From NCBI RefSeq assembly GCF_000499845.2, contig NC_023755.2, positions 30,264,217 to 30,328,216 on the forward strand: a stretch of DNA of 64,000 nt, given 5' to 3'. The position numbers and the translations under genes were made by a program. This DNA is from Phaseolus vulgaris (taxonomy: Eukaryota; Streptophyta; Magnoliopsida; Fabales; Fabaceae). Shown here one piece after another: positions 1 through 9,723 of this stretch; positions within the stretch are counted from its first letter, which is position 1; each line of letters begins with the position of its first letter. The notes beneath the pieces were generated by a model that worked only from the letters and a program-made list of their open reading frames with translations, made no database searches and was not told where the DNA came from.

Positions 1-386
1 AATGGCGAGAAAGTCAAGACCCGTTTTGATAAGGCAGATCAGATGAGCGGTGTCTTAAGCCATTAGTTGAGTTGAAGTTCGTTATTTGAAGAGCGATTTC
101 ACGCTAAGGTTCATTACCTTGAGGCTACAAGTTGTTAGAGTGTTTTTTTCGGAAGTCGGTGGTTCGAAGCAGTTAAGTATACAATTGCGCTTACGAAGTT
201 ACTAAGTTAATTTCTTTGAAGTAGATTATGCACGGAGAGATAAAGCAGACAAAGAAGTTACAAGAAGAAGCGCAAAGACTTTATAATAAAGTGCGATCAG
301 TTCAAGGTACATATACAGAAAAAGGGAAAGTCTATTACAATTATGTGTAAGGAGAAAGCATAAGAATCGTGGATGGAGGGAAGCAA

Positions 387-3001
387 TCAATCTTCAGAAG
401 GAACAACCTTCCCGTCCACCACCTCATTGTTGAGAGACACCATGGAAAGATCCAAGTCGGGGTACAGGCAGGCGAATTGTTCCCGGGCAGCCTCGAATCC
501 AGCAGCGAGAATCTGGGCAGAGCTCAGCTTAAGTTCTTCAATCTGTTTCTTTAGCCCCTCGTTCTGCTGCTTCAGCTCTTCAGCTTGTTTCTTGAGTTCT
601 TCAATTGTTTCCCGAGCTTGAAGAAGGTCTTCAACAACCTTCTTGGATTCCGCCTGCACCTGGGCCAGCTCTGCGCCGATCTTCCCATTTTCTTCGTTGG
701 CTTCAGCGAGCTTGGCCATGGTGTCGTCTCTCTCCTTTTCCACCTTCCCCAAGAAGACCTCCCGATCGGCTGACCTTTTCTCGAGGTTCTTTACCTTGGC
801 GGCGTCTGCTTTGATCAACGCCTCCAGGTCAGCCACTTTGACGCGATAGGGTACCAGCTTGCTCTCCAGCTCAATCTTCTCTTGAGCCAAGAGCTGCACC
901 TTATGGCGTAGATCGGTGGCCTCCTTGCGCGCCACCCGGAGCTCAGTGCTCATAGCATCTTCCACTCGGGAGTGGTCGATCTCGGCGAGCGTTAGATTGC
1001 AGGATAACCTCTCCGCCTCAATCCTTATGGTGCGATTCTCCGCTCGGAGTGTGAAGATGTCATCCTGGAGCTTTTTGGTGGAACTCTCCACAACTTTGGA
1101 TATGATGGAGGGGAAATCCTCCGTCATCATCTTCAGTTTTGCTGAGAAGGGCTCCCACACCCTTTTGACCTCAAGAGAGAGGTTTGCTTGTGGAGGCACC
1201 GGGGGGGCTTGTTGTTGGTTCTCGCCGCCACCTTCTTGAGTTGGTTGTTCAATGAGTGCTTCTTGGCGTGGTGGCGACGTCGGGGATTCAGTAATGAGGA
1301 TTGGAGAGTTGTGAGCACCCTCATCCCCGACCGGTGCAGCGTTTGTGGTTGAAGCATTTGAAGGAGGACCCCCTCCAGCTGATACATAGGGCGTGGAGGC
1401 GCTCGGGGGGTTCTCCATGAAGTTAGGCTCGGCGGCCTCAACCACAGGAAGTGCAGACGCCAGAGGAACCGCTTGGAATGGCGAGGTGGGAGCTGGTGGA
1501 GGAAGCAGTGTTGGAGGTGGAGCTGGGGTGGAAGGTGGTGTTGATGTTGGAGGAGGAGGTGGAGCGGATGGTGAAGAAGGCGCCACCCTCTTCCTCTTGG
1601 TGATGAGGCCATCTTCAGTCACCTCATCGTCTTCTTCTTCTTCCTCATGAACCACTTGAGGGGTTTTCCTCTTTGGTTTCCTGAGGATAAGCTTTTTGCG
1701 CTGATTGGCGGGCTGGGCTGCGGAAAGAGTTGGGCCCTTGGGTGGCGATCTGCCCTGTGCAGCGACGATCTCCACCACTGAGTTTGGCACGGTCTGGGAA
1801 CCCGACGCCAACCCATGGGCTCGGGCGAGCGCCCTTAGTTCAGCTAGTTTTCCCTGGCCCAACATACGATCTGCATAATGCAAAGATACATGGGTTAGCT
1901 CAGAGAGAAAGATAAACGCATAAGTCAGTATGCAGCAAAAGCAGATAAGTGGTGCAGAAAATAAAACCAAAGTCTTGTGTACAACAGACAAGACGCCCAG
2001 AAACAGTTAGCAGAGGTAATGTCAAGGTAATGACTTAGACGTTGAGGTGAGTTCTAACCTATGCGGACTTCGAGTTGATCTTCGAAGAACTCGAAGGAGA
2101 TGAGCGTAGTGGTGAGGAAAGTAATATTGGCGTCTGCCACGCTTTTCCAGAAGAAGCACAGATCCTTGTCCAAAGCACCCATGCTGTCAGGACTCCTTGG
2201 CCTCCTGAAGCTTCCCTTGGACTCTTTATTCCCCTTGTTTACCCAATACAAGGGGAAGTCGTCGAGCAGCGAGGCGTCCTTGTCGTTTGGACGCACCTGG
2301 ACAAACTTGCCTTTCCAATCTTTGTAGGATTGCTGGAAGATAGAGAGGATCGACCTCCCAGCAATCCCGTTCAGACTCACCCACAGGCGATCTCCCGGGT
2401 GTTTGGCTTCGAAGAGGAAAAGAAAAACGTCCACTGACGCTGGTAGCCCCAGATGGTCGCACATGATCTGGAACGCCCGCACGAACGCCCAGCTGTTGGG
2501 ATGGAGCTGGGCGGCGGCGATGTCGAGCTCGGTGAGTAGCTCCCTTTCAAAACGAGTGAAGGGAAACCTAAGTTTCACCTTCTTGAACATGGTGGTGTAT
2601 ACGAAGCAGAACAACCCGCCGTTGTTCCCTTTGTTGTCGGCGCACACTGGCATGTCGGGGGGGCAAGGTAGCACCATCATCTTGTCGTCATGCTCCTTGT
2701 GGAACGACAGGTGAGGCTTGTCCCCTTTCTTCAATCGAAGAACTGCCCCAGCAGAGTTTACTGAGGAGGTTTCCTTCAGCAAGGTCGGGGTGGCCCACGG
2801 GTACAATTTTTTGAAGTCTGGGGAAGGAACGGAGGCTCCTCCGGCGACAGGTGGAGTAGCCTGAGCCAGGTTAGGGCGGGAGGTTGCAGGCCTCTCATCC
2901 TGGGAAGAAGAAGCACCAAGTGCTCGCGGTGGGTTGTGAGCTTGAGATGAAGGGTTTCGTGACGAGGGAGGAGGATTTGGGGTGATCTTTGAGCGAGCCA
3001 T
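387..3001 (-). CDS. Antisense two-exon gene of Tat element A (Transposase_28-like N-terminus, coiled-coil C-terminus)
   Basis: Two long minus-strand ORFs (3001-2054 and 1991-387) join if a 188-bp intron, 2058-1871, is removed. It starts GTTAGA and ends TGCAG. Exon 1 is 3001-2059 (943 nt) and exon 2 is 1870-387 (1484 nt); together they stay in frame for 808 codons plus stop. The splice removes the hydrophobic start of the downstream ORF, which is intron read-through. Residues about 95-230 resemble the 'putative gypsy type transposon' family (Pfam Transposase_28), with aromatic and Leu-Pro motifs such as LHPNSWAFV. Then come a basic and acidic linker (KRKTP, EEEEEDDE), a proline-rich tract, and a long Glu/Lys/Leu coiled coil at roughly 555-775. 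It has no premature stop although pol-type genes nearby are broken. Function is unknown; such ORFs are recurrent passengers of Tat elements. The splice is inferred, not shown by transcripts. Confidence 0.7.
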
Positions 3002-3580
3002 CGCGGAAGCTGTAAAGGAAGAAGAAAAGAAAAGGTGATCAGGGTTCGCAGAGGCTGACTAGATCATGAAAGAAGGGTGAAAAACGAACTAACGAAGGTT
3101 CGTTGTAACGAAGACGAAGCCCTAAGTTACGAGAAAGGAGAAATAGAAGAAACAGCCCACAGCGTATGCACCAGACAGTTAATGGATGATGCGAATCGAT
3201 CAAAATGCAGGAAAAATCAGCAGAAGAAGTAAAGGGAGTACCTTTTTATGATCGGAAGAGCGATGAAGGAAGTTGAGGATTCAGGAGGTTGAAGAGCGTC
3301 GTGAGCTTTTGCAGAAGAAATTCGAAGCGTTTGAGGAAACGAAGAAGTGATGGAACAGTAGAAGCGAAATGGGTTTAAGGGTTTTTCAAATGGGTTTGGG
3401 AAGCGCAAACGAAAATTAAAGATAGCCGTTGATGAAGCCACGTGTCGAGCGATTGGAGGAGTGGTTGGTGGAGTGTCAGGAAAGCAGAAAGTACAACCGT
3501 TTGGAATTCTGCGCCAGCGCCACGTAGATCGGTATTGACGTGACTCCTTTAGTCTTTTCGCTGGACAAGTCTTCGCTTAA
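3002..3580 (-). promoter_or_regulatory. Leader and candidate promoter of the antisense gene
   Basis: This is the non-coding gap between the antisense ATG (3001) and the polypurine tract of element A. It holds a G-box (CACGTG, 3439-3444). A 74-codon ORF at 3441-3217 (-) lies here, but nothing supports it as a protein. The antisense gene must be transcribed from here or from the reverse side of the LTR; no clear minus-strand TATA box stands out. Confidence 0.35.
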
Positions 3581-3592
3581 GACTGGGGGGCT
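3581..3592 (+). other. Polypurine-tract-like run before the 3' LTR
   Basis: GACTGGGGGG lies directly upstream of the LTR start, the place where plus-strand DNA priming occurs in LTR retrotransposons. The exact LTR boundary (TGTGTACT at 3593 or TGTACT at 3595) is uncertain. Confidence 0.5.
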
Positions 3593-4487
3593 TGTGTACT
3601 GCCCTGATAGTCGGAGGTGATGACGTGGCATCAAGCTATTGTATAGGCGTGTTGATGGGACGCCTGGCTGGCAGAAGGGAAGGAAGTCGGGGGGCTCGTG
3701 TAATCTCCAGTTATTAAGTTGGCGTGCTCCGATCTCCAGCACACCAGAACCGGCGGTCACCGGGTTAAAGATGAAGTCGCCAGATGTAAACCCAGGCGAC
3801 CAAGTGATTAGAGATCGCTAAAACAAGGACATCGCCGGAGATGAAGGCAGATAGACATTTCCCAGCTGGCCAGAGGATGAGGTCAGGGGACAGCTTGCTT
3901 GAGCATACACGGTGAAACAGGTGGTGCAGATCATGAAGGCGGCCGGCGAGACCACAGGGAAGGTGTGTACGAAGGCACCCTAACTCGCCAATCCAGAAGA
4001 GATCGCGCTCCAAGACAACTATGCACTGAGTAGTATCATGCATAAGTAACTTAGCCAAAGGAGAGTCAGAAGTAGCGCCCAAGTCAAGGATGCTCCAGAT
4101 GAAGGCACGTGTACAGCTGGATGCAAGCCACGTGTCCAGGTGTGTAACTGCCAGGAGAGAGAAAGTGTCCAGGTATATAAGAGTTTCCCAACGAACTTCT
4201 GAGGTACGCACGTTCAGATTGTCTTCTTTACGCTTGCGAGTTCTTGAGTATACTGAGAGAGAACTGGTTCACGGTTCCTTGAGAGAGTTCTTGAGTTTAA
4301 CTCTTAGTAATTGGTGGTTCAGTCACTGACTTGGGCGTAGGAGTGCGATCGGCCGCAACGGCGCCGTTCTGTTCTTTTGCAGGTTCTTGAGGTGGATCGC
4401 GGTGAAGGACGGAGGCAAACACGGCGCATACGTCGATCCAAGTTTGACGAGGCAAAGCTCCAGCGTTTTGGTCAACACGCAGGACCA
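3593..4487 (+). repeat. 3' LTR of Tat element A
   Basis: About 890 bp, starting TG and ending CA. It aligns along its length with 57167-58027: shared blocks include AGGAAGTCGGGGGGCTCGTG, the TATATAAG box, the GGCGCCGTTCTGT block and the terminal GGTCAACA-GCAGGA. After 4487 the two copies stop matching, which fixes the 3' boundary. Element B runs into a primer-binding site there; element A runs into copia sequence. Confidence 0.85.
4106..4181 (+). promoter_or_regulatory. LTR promoter of element A: two G-boxes and a TATA box
   Basis: CACGTG occurs at 4106-4111 and 4129-4134, with TATATAAG at 4174-4181. The same three elements in the same order are in the other LTR (57656, 57679 and 57724). Conservation between two diverged copies suggests this is the LTR core promoter; bZIP/bHLH binding at the G-boxes is inference. 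Confidence 0.6.
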
Positions 4488-5060
4488 AATTGGTTTGATA
4501 TCAAGCCAACCAATTTCAAACTTTGTCCAAACCTATTTCAAAAACACTAAATTTATCAGCCATAAAAATAAATTTTTGGATCAAAACTTGAGTAACTTCC
4601 AAGAACCTAACTCTTGATGCCAATTGTTAGAATTGTAGGCCTAAAACAAGAGGGGGTGAATTGTTTTTAAACGTTTTTCGCAAACTTTGAAGGTATGGAG
4701 AAAGCCAATGAAGATTCAAAGCCAAAGGAATGAAAATGCTCAAGTTATAAAATTGTTTTAGTTGATTTCCAGAAAATCAAGCAGTTGTTTCTGCGATTCA
4801 ACCGATTGTTTTTATCAGCAATTTATAAAAACAACTTAAAACATATATAATTGAGATTAGGGAAAGAGAGAATCACAAAAAAATTTATACTGGTTCATTC
4901 TTACACCAAGAGCTACATTCAGTTCCCATAAATCACTAGGTATTCCACTATGTAATCAACCACAGATTACAACCACACATACACCAAAAAAGTGATCTTG
5001 AACTTGGGGTGACAGATCTCCACCACACGAATGTTGATGTTGCCAATGAGGACAACGATG
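4488..5060 (-). mobile_element. Inverted copia fragment: gag start, PBS and LTR end
   Basis: Read on the minus strand, this matches the 5' junction of the copia element at 46.7 kb. An LTR ends in CTAACA (the terminus is the complement of 4625-4630). A methionine-tRNA-type PBS region (TTGGCATCA) and a short leader follow, then the first gag codons, beginning ATGGCTGA as at 46812. The LTR part runs from 4625 to about 5060 with decreasing similarity. Gag is cut at 4487/4488 by the LTR of Tat element A, so element A is the younger, nested insertion. Confidence 0.65.
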
Positions 5061-5411
5061 GAGGTGGTGAGGATCATGACGAATTGGTATACCGAAAAGG
5101 AGAAGAAAAAAGAAGATAAAAGTTAAAAGAAAATTAAAACTAAAATAAAATTTAAAATAAATCTAAAAAAATGTTCAATAAATGACTTATTATAACAAGT
5201 AAAAATATAATCATCATAATAATAACACATTATGTGAATTAAACTTATAAGTGACATAAAAAAATTTCTTTATATTTACATGACATGTGGATTAGAACCG
5301 TAATAATAGGTTGTCATTAAATATATTTTTTCCATGGTATTCTTTAATTTTTAATATATATATATTAGAAATCAATGCATTAATATCTTTAGAATATTCC
5401 ACTAGTCCTTT

Positions 5412-5450
<39 letters not shown>

Positions 5451-7400
5451 GAAATCAGTGCATTAATGATCTTAGGGATAGGTTTGTTATTAATATATAT
5501 TAAGTCAATGAATTAAATCTGTTTTAGTTGACACTCTTTTATCTTGATCCAAAACTAACCCGTAGTATATGCAAACTTTTTCTTCACGGAGTTGGTAAAT
5601 GAGACAATTAATTAACGTAACCTAAGATATTTCAACGACTTTATTTGTTGAATTAGTCGTCAATGTGCAAATATCATATAATTATATTCTCGCATACACG
5701 GCACAATGCTCCACTATTTCGATCACCCTTTGCTATTGAAAATATATTATTAATTAAACTATTCAGTTTAAAGTATAAATTTGATTTAGAAGAAAATATT
5801 TGATCTGTATAAGATTTATTGTTTTTGAATTATATTTTTAAAAAAACTTTAATATTAAATATAAAATGATGTGATTGATCATACATATATTTTAGATAAC
5901 TATTTATTATTTATAGTTAATTTAGTAAAGTATTAAGTTTGTAGAAATAGTGTAAAACTAATAAAAGAAATAAAACGTTTATACTACGAGATGACTAGTA
6001 TATAGAAACGCTATTTAATATAAAAGAATAATGCAAACTGTACCATTATATTAAAAAAATCAATATATATATATGTACGTTTCTTTATTTATTTAAAAAA
6101 ACATATAAAATCGAAAGAAAATGACACGAAAATTAAAAAAAGTAAAGGTAAATATATAAAAAGTGATCACATAACCATCTTATTTAAAAATATATTTTTC
6201 ATGTAATTTAGCGATTAGAGATGTGCCTATTATGCGAAGGCCCTTCTAATTGGGAATGGTGAGGAAAGTAGAGGAGAGAGGAAAAAGGGTCTTTGAAACA
6301 AGATAAGATGCAGAGACCTTATTTTCAGGCACTATATTTTTTAACTTTACAACATAATTGATATAACAGAAATGATTTTTTTTAAAAGGACAGATTTTTA
6401 CCAAACTATAAAACGAATGTAAACATATCTTTTAAGATAAAAGATATTTCTATTATTACTGTATTTCTTTTATTATATTCTTAGTAGTTTTTCAAAGTGT
6501 TATTTTATTTAAAATAAATTTTAAATGCCTGAATGAAATTGAGTCTTGACAATTAGTTTAAATTAAGAAATTCAAAAATTTAAATTTCTGAAAAATAAAT
6601 AATAAATTAAATTTGATTAATACTTATTAAATCAACTAATTTAAATAAAATAACTTGTTTAAAACAAAACATATATATTTTTTAAAAATAAATGGAAATA
6701 CACATAATTGTAGTGAAAATTTAATTATTTCAAAAGAGTAAATTTATAATATATTTTTTATATAAATTTAAATTTTATTTATATAACAAATTTATATAAT
6801 TATATTTTTTTATTTTATTTTATATTTGTCAATTTTTTTTAGATATTCTTAATTTAATAAATTAATTTATCATATCATAACTTATAAGTTAAAAATTTAT
6901 CAACCACCTATTAATTTATAAATTAAATTTTAAAAAAATTATATATATATATATATCATCTGTAATAAAAAAAAAACCATCATAATTTTTTATAGCCATC
7001 TGGAGGATTAATTTGAGTTAAAGTTGAAATTTCCAACTCTAGTAAAACTAAAGTACTTGTGGTTGGCTTAAATAGTATATTTTGTCAACTCTTTACATGG
7101 GATAAAACTTACAAGCATGAAAATGTTTTATTGCTTAACTTGCCTTTTTTTTCTATTAAAAGGGTCTTTAACTACTCTTTTTCTTTAACTACTCTTTAGT
7201 GTTTTTGAATTTTACACTGAAATTTTGTTTTTTTAAAACTAAAATTCTATCTTTTTTTAAAAGTAATCATCAATTTTAAATTTTGAATGTGGAACAGTTT
7301 ATTAAACATTTTATACGACGTGAAACAATTTTTTCCCCATATCTTCATTTCTTTTAAAAATCATAGTTTTTATTCATTCTTACCATTTGATTTCTTATCT
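5061..7400. other. AT-rich intergenic DNA
   Basis: No supported gene. Very AT-rich, with short (AT)n tracts at about 5415-5446 and 6935-6957 and many A/T runs. The region 5060-5110 has a few purine-rich codable stretches but no recognisable protein. Confidence 0.6.
5415..5446. repeat. (AT)n microsatellite
   Basis: A nearly uninterrupted run of about 15 AT units, ending TATTATATA. Confidence 0.8.
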
Positions 7401-7807
7401 TTTTTTGCAAAAAAAAATATGAATGGATGGCTACAACAGTTACTTCACTGATGACTCAATCTATGATTGTGACCTCCATTAACAGCATTTGGCGGATGAG
7501 CATCTTCGAATGCCTTGCATGGGCGGTCTGAATGGAGATATGAACGAGGAGCAAAGCAACTTATTATTCTCCACTCCAATTATATCATTCTTCATGGATC
7601 ACCTATTCTTGTCATCACAAATGTGGCATCGAAGCTTCTCCAAATTCGCCAATAGAATTTTGAGAATATGATTTCTGACACAATCTTTCTCGCACGAGGT
7701 AAGGAAAAGGTTCGTTGCATTACAGAAGACTGGGTCTTCGTACCTTGGATTTGCAATGGTAATCTATTGTTTGTCCAGTCTTTCGCAATCAGACCTTTAA
7801 AGTCATT
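7401..7807. other. Unrecognised gene-like fragment
   Basis: Base composition is less AT-rich than the flanks, and short ORFs exist on both strands (for example 7489-7671 + and 7810-7592 -). I do not recognise any of them. The stretch is cut on the right by the CACTA insertion at 7808; the sequence that continued it would resume after 8592. It could be an exon remnant of a host gene or part of an older element. Confidence 0.3.
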
Positions 7808-8589
7808 CACTACAAGAAAAATTCATTTTAGCTGCCAACAAAAAGCGAGGGCTATAAAAAAGAAGTTACTAGCATGAGTGAAGTCTACTCAAGTTGGACA
7901 CAAAAATAAATGTCAAATATTGTGTCCACAATAGAGATCTTTAACTCACTAAAAAATATTAAAATAATAATAATAAGTTAACGTCTAGAATGGGGACACA
8001 AAGTAGATGGAAGTTAATATTTTATTACATTTAGTGTAGGTTTAGGCAACACTAAAGTGACGTGGACGTTTATTGTCACCTTAGCCCACACTAAGTTAAT
8101 TATTGTTGGAGATCCCACGTCTACTAGAGATTAAGACATTTCATAGTATATAAGAGGGTGCAAACCTCACCTTATAAGTTGGTTTTATGAGATTGAGTTA
8201 GGTTAAGTTAATTATCGAACCACCTATAATATATAATCCCACTAGAGATTAAGACATTTCATAATATAAGTAGGTGCAAACCTCACCGATTTTATGTGGT
8301 TAATGTTAGGTTTAAAGTCCACTTCTTAATAATTATTTAATTTTATATCCATTTTAGTGTCCCCCAAATCTATGCTATAGTTAAATAATATATTTTTCTT
8401 TATCTAGGCTTAGTCAACACTACCTTGTAAATTTGTGTCCCACTGGAGATCGTCTCTAATGCATAGCCACCAAAAGATTAGCTTTCATTTCTATTAGGAC
8501 GCTAAGTCCACATTAACCTCATGCAGTGTCTCTCTTTTGCTCTTTGCATCGCTCTTTTGGAAACTATACCATCATTATTTCTTGTAGTG
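7808..8589. mobile_element. Non-autonomous CACTA (En/Spm) transposon
   Basis: The left end is CACTACAAGAAAAATT and the right end is TATTTCTTGTAGTG, an inverted match over about 12-13 bp with the family's diagnostic CACTA terminus. The flanks carry the 3-bp duplication ATT (7805-7807 and 8590-8592), the size expected for this superfamily. The 782-bp interior has no transposase ORF but has repeated subterminal-type motifs (TGTCCACA, CCCACACTAAG). It must be mobilised in trans, if at all. A legume LTR-like repeat sits inside it. Confidence 0.85.
8100..8330 (+). repeat. Dispersed LTR-like repeat (legume type), two partial copies
   Basis: The phrase running from 'gagattaagacatttcata' to 'gcaaacctcacc' appears twice, starting near 8128 and 8233, the second copy continuing to 'aaagtccacttcttaat'. 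Related sequence is seen at 24425-24660 (-) and 30960-31100 (+). I recall this motif as a common dispersed LTR/TRIM-type repeat of Phaseoleae genomes; the exact family is not assigned. Confidence 0.5.
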
Positions 8590-8592
8590 ATT

Positions 8593-9490
8593 GTTTGGGG
8601 GGCACTGCTCACACTCTCTTCTTGACAGGTTCACTTTCTATTTCACTTTATCAAATTGATCATTCTTTTATTCCCTTTTATTGATTCGTTCCATTAAATT
8701 GCGAATTGTTAATAAATATAAAATATTAAATCATTTTTTTCTTTATTATTATAGTAATATTATGAATTTAAAAATTTTAATGATAAAAATAAAAAATGCG
8801 GACACACAAACGCTCGTGCACATGTGTTTCTGCTAATATAATTAAATTAGTTCAAACTATTATAATAGAAAGTATTGTGCGAAAAAAAATCTATAAAATA
8901 ATAAAATGAAAAAAATAACATTTACTTGCGGTATAATCTTGTCTGTTTTTTACAAAATAATTTTTGAACAAAAAACATATTTATAATTAGAGGAGGAATA
9001 GAAAAATTGTATTAAATATTTTTTTTAGTGAAAGTCTACTAAATTTTGGTAGCATTCCCGTGGGTAGAACTCCCCCGAAACAACATACCATTCAAATATT
9101 AAGCACTCCAACTTTACAATTCCAACTAATAATCTACGTATTATAATTTAAATAAAAATCTAATTAATAATTTAATTCTAATTTTACAACTAAATTAATA
9201 ATTTAAATAATAACTCGAACAATTTTTTTAAAAAAAATAATAACCTAATTAATAATCTTATTAATAATCTGACTAGTAATTTAAATAAACTAATTAATTA
9301 AAAAAATGTTACAATTAAAATACCAATATAACTAATAATTTAAATAATAACCTAACTAATAATCTAATTAATAATCTACCTAATAATATAACTAATTAAT
9401 AATTCTATTATTTACAATTCAACTACTAATCTAACTACTAAATTCATTATAAATAATAATGACAAAAATTTAAATAAAAATTTTAAAACT
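8593..9490. other. Intergenic DNA with an AT-rich imperfect minisatellite
   Basis: No gene seen. From about 9110 to 9470 the sequence is built of imperfect 11-14 bp units such as TAATAATCTAATTAA, repeated more than 20 times with variation. The LINE begins right after this array. Confidence 0.55.
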
Positions 9491-9723
9491 ACTAATCTGG
9501 TAAGGAGGAGTATGGGTTGTTGAGGAGCTGCAAGGACCAGGAAGGAGCTGCAGGGAGCTTCCAAGGTAGCTCCCTAGGACAGTGGACGCGAGGAAGCGAG
9601 AAGACCGTCGAACATAAAGAAAATGGAATGAACAAACCACATAAAGCATTAAAAACTAAAAAAGCACAATAAAGAACAAAGATAACAACTACTGAGCACA
9701 ATGAAGTAACGAAGAGAAATAGC

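Larger units (their letters stand above)
1..4487 (+). mobile_element. Ty3/gypsy Tat-lineage retrotransposon, 3' part (element A)
   Basis: The stretch ends in an LTR (about 3593-4487) that is clearly homologous, in the same orientation, to the 5' LTR of element B at 57167-58027, where it is followed by a Tat-type gag-pol. The left part is therefore the region between pol and the 3' LTR; pol itself lies off the window. Positions 1-386 contain no supported ORF and would be post-pol non-coding sequence. An antisense gene fills 387-3001, a layout known in Tat-lineage elements such as Grande and Retand. The two LTRs are diverged and face away from completing one element, so A and B are separate insertions. 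The lineage call comes from element B plus the antisense gene. Confidence 0.8.

Noticed and set aside
1133..1612. 159-codon minus-strand ORF overlapping the antisense exon 2
   Set aside because: It is the proline-rich exon read in another frame.
3217..3441. 74-codon minus-strand ORF upstream of the antisense gene
   Set aside because: Possible upstream ORF, but no conservation or domain can be seen.
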